Assembly (NCBI GenBank): GCA_943330235.2
Contig: CALQGY020000011.1
Location: forward strand, 1-56,955
Source: Candidatus Kuenenia stuttgartensis
GTDB taxonomy: Bacteria > Gemmatimonadota > Gemmatimonadetes > Gemmatimonadales > Gemmatimonadaceae
Direction of reading: 5' to 3'
Length of the DNA stretch: 56,955 nt
A program made the position numbers and the translations under genes. The notes under the pieces are model-generated. The model was not told where the DNA came from, made no database searches, and was given only the letters and a program-made list of their open reading frames with translations. Positions 40,699 to 49,279 of the stretch are shown piece after piece (position 1 is the first letter of the stretch; each line of letters opens with the position of its first letter).

Positions 40699-43263
40699 TC
40701 AGCGGGATGAAGTTTCGGGTTGCATGGCCGCGTTGGTCTTCGCGGGATCGTCGATGCGCTGCATTTGGAACGCGGGACTGCGGATGACGCCGAGGATGTA
40801 GGCGGACATGCGATTGTCCTTCGTGGCCGCCTCGCGCACGATGCCGCGCACGGTGGGCATATCGTACGATTGGACGCGCCGGCCGGTGGCGTAGGCCAGC
40901 ATGTTGCGCGTGAAGGTGCGCAGCAGCGTCTCCTGACGCTTGAGCAGCGCCGCCTGCAACTCGGGGAGTCCCTGCGCCTTCGAGCCATCCCACAGATCGC
41001 CGCGCGAATCAATGGGCATGCCGTTGTCGCGCACACGCCAGCGACCCGTGACGTCGAAGTTCTCCATCGCGAGACCGATGGGGTCCATCATCTTGTGGCA
41101 CGAGCTGCACGCCGGATTCTTGCGGTGCTCTTCCATGCGTTCACGCACGGTGAGCGTGCGTGCGCCGTTGGCGCCCGGTGTGGCTTCCAGGTCGGGCACG
41201 CCCGGCGGCGGCGGCGGCGGCGGGCTATTCAGCATCACTTCCATCACCCACTTGCCGCGCTCGACGGCCGAGGTGCGACCGGCGTGCGACGTGAGCGTGA
41301 GGATGCTCGCTTGCCCCAGCAGTCCGCGACGAGAATCATCGGGATACTTCACCTTGCGGAAGGCGCTGCCGGCCACGTTCGGAATGCCGTAGTGCCGCGC
41401 GAGTTGTTCGTTCACGTAGGTGTAGTCGGCGCGATACAAGTCGAGGACGTTCTTGTCCTCGCGCACGAAGCTGTCGAAGAACAGTTCGGTCTCTTTGCGC
41501 ATCGCGCCACGCAGCTGTTCGTCGAAATCGGGATACTGCCGGATGTCCGGCTGCACCATGTCGAGATCGGGGAGGCGCAGCCACTGCGAGGCGAAGCGCG
41601 TGGCGAGGGTGCTGGCGCGCGGATCGGCGAGCATGCGGCGCACCTGCCGCTCCAGCACGGCCGGCTGCGAGAGCTGGTTGCGCGCCGCGAGGTCGATGAG
41701 CGCGCGATCCGGCGGGCCTGACCACAGGAAGAACGCGAGGCGTGAGGCGAGGTCCATGTCGCGCAGCTTGTACACCGTGCCCGGTGTGGCCGTGTTGGGC
41801 GCGAGCTCGAAGCGGAAGACGAAGTCGGGGCTGGCCAGCAGCCCTTCCATGGCCGAACGCACACCGGCTTCGAAGCCGGCCTTGTCCGCACTGCCGGCGT
41901 CATACAACGACATCAGTCCTTTCGTGTCCTCGGCCGTCAGCGGCCGGCGGTACGCGTCGGTGGCCAGACGCGTGATGATGGACTGTGCGCACGTGCGCGC
42001 CGCCAACGTGGCGCTGGGGCGACAGGTGAAGATGCGCCGACGCGCCGGCGTTTCGGACACGCCGGTGACGCTGAGCGGGCCCTTGATGGTGAACTCGCGC
42101 AGGTGCGGCAGCTCGGAGAAGCCGTACGCGGTGGCGTTGGAGGTGCTGCTCAGCGAGTACTTGAGCGGCGAGATGAGATCGAGCGCGACCCCTTGGAATC
42201 CGGGCGGGATGAACGCCGCCGCCAGACGATGCGGCCCGGCGGTGATGCGCACCGCCTCCGTGGACATCGCGACGCCGTTGGGGTCGGACGCGTGCATGAA
42301 TCGGTCGATGTCGAGCAGCGCGACGCGCTCGCCATCGATTGAGATCTCGATACGCTCACCGCGCGCGATGCCGCCCGCGAAAGCGCCCGTGGTCTCGTGG
42401 AAAAAGTTCACATCGAAGCGATAATCGCCATCAGCCGGGAACAGATGCTCCACTGCGATGCCGCCGCGCGTGCCGAACGGCGCGCCGTCCACGTGCGCGG
42501 TTTGCGATGCCATTTTCGGCACCGTGTACGTATGCGATGCCGCTGAGGCGTTGGCATTGCCGAGCGCGAGCCAGCTGATGTCGCTGGCAGCACGCAGGTA
42601 GCCGTCGAGCAAGGTCGGCGAGAGCGCCTGCACGTCGGCGATGTTATCGAAATTGTCGCTCTTGGTGTCGGGCGGCAGATACACCGCCGCGTCCACCTCA
42701 AGTCCGAGAATCTGCTTCACCGACTCGCGGTATTCCGCGCGATTCAGACGCTGGAACGTGCGGTGTCCGGGATTCGGATGCGCGATGGCGGAGGAGTCGA
42801 GCTGATGCTCGAGACTGGCCACGAGGGCATCGACCGTGTCGGCCGACGGGCGCGCTGATCCGACAGGCGGCATCATGCCCGACCGCAGCTTCGCCACCAT
42901 TTTTTCGGCGACTTCAGGCTGCAGCGGTGCCGTACCCACATCGAACGTCGCGAGCGACAGATTGCCGCGCTTCATGGTGGGGTTGTGGCACTTCTGGCAG
43001 TACTGCTTCACCACCGCATTGAGCTCGACGGATGACGGGCGTCGCGCGGTGTACGCGGCCGCGTGCGCTGACTCGCGTGATGTCGCGTGCGATGTCGCGT
43101 GCGATGGCTCACCTGATGTTGTACGCGATGCTGTACCCGATGCCGAGGGCACGGCGGCGTGCACGCGCGGCAACGGCAGCTTGGGTGGAGCGGGCGGCGT
43201 GGCGTCCTTGGGGAGGACCACGAAGACGCCGAACAGGACGGAAAGGGCAGAGACGGTCCGCAT
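40699..43263 (-). CDS. DUF1592/PSD1-type exported cytochrome protein (DUF1587-DUF1595-DUF1592-DUF1588-DUF1585)
   Basis: An 854-residue protein of the Planctomycete-type cytochrome family. After a short hydrophobic N-terminus and a His/Ser/Ala-rich linker comes a haem motif YCQKCH (about residue 87) with a likely axial Met in RSGMMPP. DUF1587 follows (FQRLNRAEYRESV), then a carbohydrate-binding-like beta domain (about 230-380), DUF1595 (YRRPLTAED), DUF1592 (SPDFVFRFEL, FLWSGPPD), DUF1588 (NSPPPPPPPGVPDL) and DUF1585. A second haem motif, CSSCH, with HKMMDPIGLAMENFD lies near residue 725. AAGG upstream supports the ATG at 43263. It heads the cassette with DUF1552 and ankyrin genes and probably performs extracytoplasmic redox chemistry. 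Confidence 0.93.
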   Translation of the reverse strand: MRTVSALSVLFGVFVVLPKDATPPAPPKLPLPRVHAAVPSASGTASRTTSGEPSHATSHATSRESAHAAAYTARRPSSVELNAVVKQYCQKCHNPTMKRGNLSLATFDVGTAPLQPEVAEKMVAKLRSGMMPPVGSARPSADTVDALVASLEHQLDSSAIAHPNPGHRTFQRLNRAEYRESVKQILGLEVDAAVYLPPDTKSDNFDNIADVQALSPTLLDGYLRAASDISWLALGNANASAASHTYTVPKMASQTAHVDGAPFGTRGGIAVEHLFPADGDYRFDVNFFHETTGAFAGGIARGERIEISIDGERVALLDIDRFMHASDPNGVAMSTEAVRITAGPHRLAAAFIPPGFQGVALDLISPLKYSLSSTSNATAYGFSELPHLREFTIKGPLSVTGVSETPARRRIFTCRPSATLAARTCAQSIITRLATDAYRRPLTAEDTKGLMSLYDAGSADKAGFEAGVRSAMEGLLASPDFVFRFELAPNTATPGTVYKLRDMDLASRLAFFLWSGPPDRALIDLAARNQLSQPAVLERQVRRMLADPRASTLATRFASQWLRLPDLDMVQPDIRQYPDFDEQLRGAMRKETELFFDSFVREDKNVLDLYRADYTYVNEQLARHYGIPNVAGSAFRKVKYPDDSRRGLLGQASILTLTSHAGRTSAVERGKWVMEVMLNSPPPPPPPGVPDLEATPGANGARTLTVRERMEEHRKNPACSSCHKMMDPIGLAMENFDVTGRWRVRDNGMPIDSRGDLWDGSKAQGLPELQAALLKRQETLLRTFTRNMLAYATGRRVQSYDMPTVRGIVREAATKDNRMSAYILGVIRSPAFQMQRIDDPAKTNAAMQPETSSR

Positions 43264-43439
43264 GCACAACCTTGGAAAAGGGGCGGCGGGACTGCTGGAG
43301 AGGGCGGGAGCACATAATGTGCGTTCAAGTCGCACCGGGTCGCAAGGAATCCGTGCCCGACTGGTTGACGTCTGCCGGTGGGAAGCGGACCTTAGCCGAG
43401 GTCCGCCACGCAGTCCCCCTCCTCAGGACAGGTCCTCGC

Positions 43440-43820
43440 ATGTCGCTGACACTCGTTCGTCGGCTCCTCCCCCTGCTGTGCAGTCTCGTGCTCGTCTCGC
43501 CCGGGGCCGGCCTCCACGCCCAGTCCGCCGATAGCGCGATCAGCGCCGCCAGCATGGAAACGTTTGCCAAGGCCCATATCGCGGTCTCGGCGTTCCGCGG
43601 TCAGGTGCAGGCCGAACTCGCTGATCCGAAGGCGAAAAAAGCCGACGTGCAGGCGACGCTCCGCGACAAGTTGCAGGTTGGCATCGTGCGAATCCTGAAG
43701 GAGTACGGGTTGACCGAGGCGGAATTCATGCGCCTGACGCGTCGCGTCAGTACCGACACCGCCACGCGCGCGGCCTTCGAGGCCACGTTGGCGCGGTTAC
43801 CGGGTGGCAAGCCGGGGTGA
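43440..43820 (+). CDS. Small exported helical protein, DUF4168-like
   Basis: A 126-residue protein with a signal peptide (cleavage near GLHAQS, about residue 28) and a helical mature part of about 95 residues. The pattern FAKAHIAVSAFRGQVQ ... YGLTEAEFMRLTRRVSTD resembles the DUF4168 family, whose members are small exported helical proteins of unknown role. It is divergent from the DUF1592 cassette (176-base gap) and 126 bases upstream of the cohesin-like operon. A 6-bp stem with a GAG loop (43813-43827) overlaps its stop and may be a terminator. The frame is open upstream to 43032, but only this start gives a signal peptide. Confidence 0.7.
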   Translation: MSLTLVRRLLPLLCSLVLVSPGAGLHAQSADSAISAASMETFAKAHIAVSAFRGQVQAELADPKAKKADVQATLRDKLQVGIVRILKEYGLTEAEFMRLTRRVSTDTATRAAFEATLARLPGGKPG

Positions 43821-43946
43821 GACCCCGCCGGTGGACCCGGCACCCTCGGCGCGGTGTCGTAAATTCCTGATGGATGGCGGACTGGACTATTCGCGCTCCG
43901 CTCGTGATCCTGCAGGGGATCGAGCCCTTCCTCACTCCTCCGTGCC

Positions 43947-45809
43947 ATGACGCTTCCCGTGCGTTTCGTTCGTCCGCGCGCCGTGCTGGCCGTGCTGAGC
44001 ACCCTCGTCGCGCTTGCCGGATGCGGTGGGGGCGGTACCAAAAGCATTGTTGCCCCCGTCCCTCCGCGCGAGTCCGTCGCGGCCGTTGACGTCACGCCGA
44101 ACGTGACGACGCTGGCCCCGGGAGCGACGGCCACGCTCAGCGCGGCGGTGCGTGGATCGTCGGGCGCGGCGCTCAGCGGGCGCGTGGTCACGTGGTCCTC
44201 CTCGTCACCCGCCGTCGCGTCGGTCTCGGTGGCCGGGGTCGTCACCGGCGTCGCCGAGGGCACCACGACCGTGTCGGCCACCAGCGAGGGGCAGGCCGGC
44301 TTCGCCACCATTACGGTGCGGACCCCGGTGGCGTCCGTGGTACTGACGCCGCCCGCCGCGTCGCTGGCCCAAGGCGCCACGCAGCTGTTCAGCGCCAGCG
44401 CGCGCGATGCCGCCGGTGCGCCCCTCACGGGACGCGCGGTCACGTGGACGAGCAGCAACAGCCAGGTGGCCAGCGTCAGCGCCGCCGGATTGGTGACGGC
44501 GGTGGCGTTGGGATCGGCCGTTATTTCCGCGACCATCGAGAACATCACCAGCAGCGCCGCGCTCAGCGTGACACCCGTGGCCGTCGCGACGGTGACCTTG
44601 TCACCGAGCGCGTTCACCGCGTTGGTCGGCGCCTCGCAGGCCGTGGTCGCCACCGCAAAAGATGCTGGTGGCAGCGTGATCGCAGGGCGCACCATCACGT
44701 GGAGTTCGAGCAGCGCGGCCATCGCGACCGTGAGTAGCGCGGGCGTGGTCACCGGCGTCGGGGCGGGGAGCGCCACCATCTCAGCGTCCGTCGATGGGGT
44801 GATCGGCACCTCGACCGCCACCATTACGGCCATCCCCGTCGCATCCCTGACGCTCTCGCCGTCCAGTGCGTCCGTGGTGGAAGGGAATGTGGTGGCGTTG
44901 GTCGCGACGCCGCGCGATGCCAACGGCGCCGCGCTGACCGGGCGCGCGGTGTCGTGGACGAGCAGCGCCCCGTCGGTGGCGACGGTGAATAGCACCGGCG
45001 GCGTGACTGGTGTGAGTGCTGGTGCGACGATCATCACGGCCACGGTGGAAGGCCGCAGCGCCACCGCGGCCATCAGCGTCCGCAGCGCGTCGGCCGAACC
45101 GGTGATCGTGAGCACGTCGCTGACGGCCGGTGACACGACGCAGCGGGTGGTGGTGGTGACCGGGCCGGGCGCGACCGTGCAGCCCGCGCTCTTGGTCAAG
45201 AACGCGGCCGGCGTCACGCTCCCGGCGACCGCGGTGCGGTGGACCGCGCGTGATCCGTCGCGCGCGACCGTATCGAGCACGGGGCTCATTACTGGCGTGC
45301 AGGGCGGGCGGACGTTTGTGGTGGCGGAGTCCAACACCAACAGCGCCGTCAGCGATTCGCTGTTGGTGTTCGTACCGGCCAACAGTTCCGGGCCGCTGCT
45401 GCGCACCGCGTCAACGGCCTATCGCCTCGTCGCGACCGACACGTTCTCCATCACCGTGCAAGTGGAGATGCGCGACGGCAAGCTCTTGAGCGCGGCCGAC
45501 TTCGAGATCGCCTGGCCGGGTTCGTCGGCGTCGCCGTACGATCCGTTCACCGTGACCTCGGTGACCACGTTGCGCGCGGGCGTGGTGCTGTCTTCACTCG
45601 GGGCCGACTTCTCGGAGGCGGCGCGCGTGACGTTTGCCACCACGACGCCGGTGGGCGGCACCGTTGCCCTCATCCGCCTCAATTGCCGCGTGCGCACCCG
45701 CAACGCCGCCAATCAGATCGTGCTGACACTCAATGAGTTAGTGGATAGCTCGTTGGCGCGGCTCACGACGTCGGCCAGCACCTTCAACCCTGTGGTGATC
45801 ATCCGGTGA
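43947..45809 (+). CDS. Lipoprotein with Big2 Ig-like repeats and C-terminal cohesin-like domain
   Basis: A 620-residue surface lipoprotein (lipobox LVALAGC, then a Gly tract). Four regular bacterial Ig-like group 2 repeats of about 80 residues (about 44-124, 127-207, 211-291, 295-375) each carry VTW[ST]SS...VASVS..G.VTGV. A fifth, more divergent one spans about 380-470. Residues about 486-620 look like a cohesin: a strand DTFSITVQVEM, then LSAADFEIAWPG, FTVTSVT, RVTFATTTPVGG, ALIRLNCRV and a closing LTLNELVDS. The Big2 array would act as a stalk holding the cohesin away from the membrane. Its stop overlaps the next start (GTGA, 45806-45809), and the operon's last gene ends in a dockerin. The cohesin call is by pattern only. 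Confidence 0.85.
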   Translation: MTLPVRFVRPRAVLAVLSTLVALAGCGGGGTKSIVAPVPPRESVAAVDVTPNVTTLAPGATATLSAAVRGSSGAALSGRVVTWSSSSPAVASVSVAGVVTGVAEGTTTVSATSEGQAGFATITVRTPVASVVLTPPAASLAQGATQLFSASARDAAGAPLTGRAVTWTSSNSQVASVSAAGLVTAVALGSAVISATIENITSSAALSVTPVAVATVTLSPSAFTALVGASQAVVATAKDAGGSVIAGRTITWSSSSAAIATVSSAGVVTGVGAGSATISASVDGVIGTSTATITAIPVASLTLSPSSASVVEGNVVALVATPRDANGAALTGRAVSWTSSAPSVATVNSTGGVTGVSAGATIITATVEGRSATAAISVRSASAEPVIVSTSLTAGDTTQRVVVVTGPGATVQPALLVKNAAGVTLPATAVRWTARDPSRATVSSTGLITGVQGGRTFVVAESNTNSAVSDSLLVFVPANSSGPLLRTASTAYRLVATDTFSITVQVEMRDGKLLSAADFEIAWPGSSASPYDPFTVTSVTTLRAGVVLSSLGADFSEAARVTFATTTPVGGTVALIRLNCRVRTRNAANQIVLTLNELVDSSLARLTTSASTFNPVVIIR

Positions 45810-46297
45810 GACATTCCGCCTTCCCGCGACGCCGGCACCTCCTTGCCGTGCTGGCGCTGCTCGCTGGTGTGGCGAGCGGCTGTCAGCGGACCGTTGATGT
45901 GGTCGCGATGCCGCATCCCGCGGGCACGCTGATGGAGCTGCGTCTCGTGGCGACACGACAGGACAGTGCCTCTGTGGCGTTGCACCTCGCGCCCGGCGCG
46001 ACGGCCTCCATTGGCAGCCTGCAAGCGACAATTACCGCGCCGGTGGGATGGCGCTACGTCGGCTGCGAGGCGGGGCAGGGGGCGCCGTTGCTGGCCTGCC
46101 ACGACGTGGACGGCGAGCTTCGGCTGGCCGGCGCGTGGGTGGAAGGGACGCACAGTGGCTCGCTGCTGACCGTGACGTATGTGAAGTCCTCGGGGGTGCC
46201 CGCCATGGCGTGGCAGCTCGCGGTGCAGGATATGCGCGATGCGATGGGCCGGCCGCTCGCCGATTCCATTCGCGTGCGGCGGGAGATCGCACCATGA
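45806..46297 (+). CDS. Small lipoprotein with possible second cohesin-like fold
   Basis: A 163-residue predicted lipoprotein (LLAGVASGC). It starts at GTG overlapping the stop of the Big2 gene and ends overlapping the next start (ATGA). The mature part is an all-beta domain of about 130 residues: LMELRLVATRQDSASVALHL, GSLQATITAPVGW, a GELRLAGAW strand, GSLLTVTYVKSSG, and WQLAVQDMRDAMGRPL. This order (long strands, a middle G-x-L-x-L-A-x-W, then a closing strand with D-x-x-G) resembles cohesin-like beta sandwiches. Two internal Cys (near GCEAG and LACHD) may form a disulfide. Assignment is tentative; the lipoprotein call is firmer. Confidence 0.7.
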   Translation: MRHSAFPRRRHLLAVLALLAGVASGCQRTVDVVAMPHPAGTLMELRLVATRQDSASVALHLAPGATASIGSLQATITAPVGWRYVGCEAGQGAPLLACHDVDGELRLAGAWVEGTHSGSLLTVTYVKSSGVPAMAWQLAVQDMRDAMGRPLADSIRVRREIAP

Positions 46298-46695
46298 GCC
46301 GCCTGGCGTCTGGCTCCTCGCGATGGCTACTGACCGCCGCGCTGGCGGTGCCGGCAACGGCCATGGCAACGGCCTGTCGTACCGCGGCGCCGCAGCTGAC
46401 GGCGCTCACGCCGACCACCGCCGATGTCTCGCGCGGCGAATTGGTGGAAGTGGTGATCGCCGGGCGTGGGTTTACCGCGATGAATACGGTGCACTTCGGT
46501 CCCGTGGTGTTGGTGCAGGTCCCGCGTCGGTCGGACCGCGAATTGCGCTTTATGGTGCCGCTGGATGACACGCAGCAGCCGGGGCGCGGCGAAGCGCCGC
46601 CGTTGCCGCTGCCGGCGGGCACGTACCGCGTGACCGTGACCACCGCGCGCGGCACCTCCAACGCGCTGCCGTTTCAACTGGGAGTGTTGCGATGA
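46294..46695 (+). CDS. IPT/TIG (Ig-like) domain exported protein
   Basis: A 133-residue exported protein. The N-terminal hydrophobic segment ends in MATAC, which may be a lipobox. One IPT/TIG domain fills the rest: LTALTPTTADVSRGELVEVVIAGRGF, then NTVHFGPV and a closing LPAGTYRVTVTTARGTSNALPFQL. Such domains fold as immunoglobulin-like sandwiches and usually mediate binding on surface proteins. It overlaps the genes on both sides by four bases (ATGA), so it is locked into the four-gene unit. It might be an additional anchor or spacer for the dockerin protein. The domain call is good; its role is inferred. Confidence 0.78.
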   Translation: MSRLASGSSRWLLTAALAVPATAMATACRTAAPQLTALTPTTADVSRGELVEVVIAGRGFTAMNTVHFGPVVLVQVPRRSDRELRFMVPLDDTQQPGRGEAPPLPLPAGTYRVTVTTARGTSNALPFQLGVLR

Positions 46696-49187
46696 CTGGT
46701 GTGCGCCTGTTCAGCGCCGTTCCCCGTCGTGTGCTCGCGACGCTCGCGTGCGCGGTGCTGCCCGTCGTCGCGCACGCACAGCGGCCGCCCGTCCAGCGCG
46801 AGGCCGACAGTGATGTGCGGCGTCGCGCGCTCATCGAGCTGTGGGATGCGATCCCCGGCTCCGAAGAGCCGCGCTCCGGCGCGACCTTTGCCGCCTGGCT
46901 GCGAGAGCAGCCGCGCATGGCCGCGATCTCCGTCCCCGTCCCCGTGCCCGGCGTCTGGTCGTCGATCGGGCCGCTGGGCTTCTACGGCGACAATGGGTTC
47001 TTCGGTTCGCTGCCGCAGCTGGATGCGGGGCGCGTGCCCACGGTGGCCTTCCATCCGACGGAGCGCAACACACTCTTTGTCGGCACGGCCGCCGGTGGCG
47101 TCTGGAAGAGCACCAACGAAGGCGCCTCGTGGGTACCGCTCACCGATGGGCAGTGCTCGCTGGTGATCGGCAATCTGGCCATCGATCCGGTCACCCCCAA
47201 CATCATCTACGCCGGCACCGGCGAACCGTCCGAAGCCACCTACGGCTGCGGCGTGTTGCGCAGTATCGATGGCGGCACCTCGTGGACCAACATCGCGACC
47301 GCGCCGTTTGTCGTCGGCACAGCGGTGCCGTCGGTGTTCTATGGCTTGCTGGTCGATCGGGCCTCGGCGGGGTCGGCCAGCACGACGACGCTGGTGGCCG
47401 CCACGAACACCGGCATCTACCGCTCGGTGAACTCGGGGCAGGCGTGGACGCTGGTGTCGCCGGCGCTGACGTTCAGCGACATCGTACAGCACCCCACCAA
47501 TCCGAACATCATGTACGCGGCGCGCCGCGGCGTAAGCGGCAGCACCACGCCGGGCGGCCTCTGGCGCTCGCAAGATCGCGGCGCGACGTGGGCAGCGTTG
47601 TCGGCCTTCCCCGCGGACTCGGTGGGACGCATTGAGATTGCCGTGTCGCGCGCGAAGCCCGGATCGGTGTGGCTGCTCGCGTCGGCGCCCAACTCGACGT
47701 TTGGCGGCTTATACCGCTGGGATGATTCCACCGCGACGCGTACCACGCTGGCCGCCTCCGGCGTGAATGCGCCCCCGGCCGTGGCCAACCGCAACAACTT
47801 TGGCGGCCAGGGCAACTACGATCTGATGATCGCCCTCGATCAGGCCAACCCCGACAATATTTTTGTCGGCGGCGTGCGCGCGTATCGATCCAAAGACGGC
47901 GGCACCACGTTCCAGGAAATCGCGATGAACATTCATTGCGACTGGCATGTGATTCTGGTCGATCCGTCGGACGCCCGTCGCGTGCTGGCCGGCAGCGACG
48001 GCGGCGCGTTTCTGTCGCGCGATGGCGGTGACGCGTTCCAGTCAATCAACGCGGGGCTCGCCACCACGCTGCACTACGCGGGGCTGTCGCTGCATCCCAC
48101 CGATCCGACCGGCATCCTCACCGGCATGCAGGACAACGGGACCATCATTGCGCGCAACGGCATGACGCAGTGGAACGGCGTATTCGGCGGCGATGGGGCC
48201 TTCACCGCCATCAACCCCAACACGCCCACGACGTACTACGTCTCCAGTCAGAACGGCAATCTCGTGCGCGCCAATGCGCTGACCGGTTCCTTGGTGACGG
48301 TGACCAACGGTATTCCGTCGTCCACCACCGAGCGGCGTGCGTTCATCGCGCCCTTTGTCGTTGATGCCACGCGCCCCACGCGCCTCTACTTCGGCGGCGC
48401 GCGCCTCTTCCGCACGGAGAACGAGGGCGCGCTCTGGAACGCCATCACCACCGACCTCACGCGCGGTACCGGCACCATTTCCGCCATCGCGCTGGCGCCG
48501 TCTGATTCCAACACCATCTACGTCGGGACCAGTGATGCCAACGTGAAAGTCAGTCGCGACTTCGGCGTCACGTGGAACGGCACCTCGGCCACGCTGCCGT
48601 CGCGCGCCGTAGGCGACTTCGCGGTCGATCGACAGGATGCGGCGAAAGCGGTGGTGACGTTTACCAGCAGTGGCACGGGCCACGTGTATCTCACGCGTGA
48701 CGGTGGTGAGTCGTGGACCAACATCACCGGCACGCTGCCTGATGTGGCCACCCAGGCCGCCGCGTGGGGCCCCAACGGGCGGCTCTTCATCGGCAATATG
48801 TACGGCGTCTATTCAAGCCCCGATCTCGGGGTGACGTGGACGCGCGAGTCGGGGGTGCCGTGGATCCGCGTGACGGATCTGGTCTACAACGAGACCACGA
48901 AGCGGCTGGTCGCCGCCACGTACGGACGCGGCATCTGGTCGTACGACTTCAACACCGCGTCCGCCGTGCGGCGTGGCGATGTGAACGGCGACGGCGTGGT
49001 GAACGCCGCCGACGCGCTCATTATTCAGCAGGCCCTCGTGGGCCTGTCGGTGCAGCCCGCGAACACGGTGTTCCCCAATGGCGATGCCAATTGCGATGGC
49101 GCGCTCACCATTCTCGATGCGCTGCACGTGCTGCGCTTTGCCGTGGGCGACGCGCCGGTGGGGTCGTGCGTGGGTACGGTGCGCTGA
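46692..49187 (+). CDS. Secreted BNR/sortilin-type beta-propeller protein with C-terminal type-I dockerin
   Basis: An 831-residue secreted protein. The signal peptide ends near VVAHAQR. Residues about 90-755 are a double propeller built from BNR/Asp-box repeats (STNEGASW, SIDGGTSW, SVNSGQAW, SQDRGATW, SKDGGTTF, SRDFGVTW, TRDGGESW), like sialidase, xyloglucanase and VPS10-type propellers; no catalytic residues can be assigned. From residue about 762 (DNA near 48975) follows a complete dockerin: DVNGDGVVNAAD, then DANCDGALTILD, each with Asp/Asn/Asp/Asp calcium ligands at positions 1, 3, 5 and 12. The upstream co-translated lipoproteins carry cohesin-like domains, the expected binding partners. 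A strong bidirectional terminator follows. Confidence 0.9.
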   Translation: MTGVRLFSAVPRRVLATLACAVLPVVAHAQRPPVQREADSDVRRRALIELWDAIPGSEEPRSGATFAAWLREQPRMAAISVPVPVPGVWSSIGPLGFYGDNGFFGSLPQLDAGRVPTVAFHPTERNTLFVGTAAGGVWKSTNEGASWVPLTDGQCSLVIGNLAIDPVTPNIIYAGTGEPSEATYGCGVLRSIDGGTSWTNIATAPFVVGTAVPSVFYGLLVDRASAGSASTTTLVAATNTGIYRSVNSGQAWTLVSPALTFSDIVQHPTNPNIMYAARRGVSGSTTPGGLWRSQDRGATWAALSAFPADSVGRIEIAVSRAKPGSVWLLASAPNSTFGGLYRWDDSTATRTTLAASGVNAPPAVANRNNFGGQGNYDLMIALDQANPDNIFVGGVRAYRSKDGGTTFQEIAMNIHCDWHVILVDPSDARRVLAGSDGGAFLSRDGGDAFQSINAGLATTLHYAGLSLHPTDPTGILTGMQDNGTIIARNGMTQWNGVFGGDGAFTAINPNTPTTYYVSSQNGNLVRANALTGSLVTVTNGIPSSTTERRAFIAPFVVDATRPTRLYFGGARLFRTENEGALWNAITTDLTRGTGTISAIALAPSDSNTIYVGTSDANVKVSRDFGVTWNGTSATLPSRAVGDFAVDRQDAAKAVVTFTSSGTGHVYLTRDGGESWTNITGTLPDVATQAAAWGPNGRLFIGNMYGVYSSPDLGVTWTRESGVPWIRVTDLVYNETTKRLVAATYGRGIWSYDFNTASAVRRGDVNGDGVVNAADALIIQQALVGLSVQPANTVFPNGDANCDGALTILDALHVLRFAVGDAPVGSCVGTVR

Positions 49188-49222
49188 TCCGGCAATCCAT
49201 GCGCCACCGATAGGGCACAACA

Positions 49223-49269
49223 ACAGAGCCCGGCGCGCATTCGTCTGGCGAATGCACACCGGGCTCTGT
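49223..49269. terminator. Strong bidirectional terminator hairpin
   Basis: An 11-bp perfect outer stem (ACAGAGCCCGG at 49223-49233 with CCGGGCTCTGT at 49259-49269) encloses a 7-bp inner stem (GCATTCG with CGAATGC). It sits exactly between the convergent dockerin and amidase genes and should end both transcripts. Confidence 0.75.
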
Positions 49270-49279
49270 CGTGTGGTGA

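Noticed and set aside
40688-40993. N-terminal extension of the DUF1552 frame
   Set aside because: It is antisense-free but overlaps the end of the DUF1592 gene in another frame; the Tat signal fixes the start at 40687.
43601-45406. Minus-strand frame opposite the Big2/cohesin-like gene
   Set aside because: Its repetitive look is only the mirror of the Big2 repeats; the plus strand has a lipobox, regular Ig repeats and coupled neighbours.
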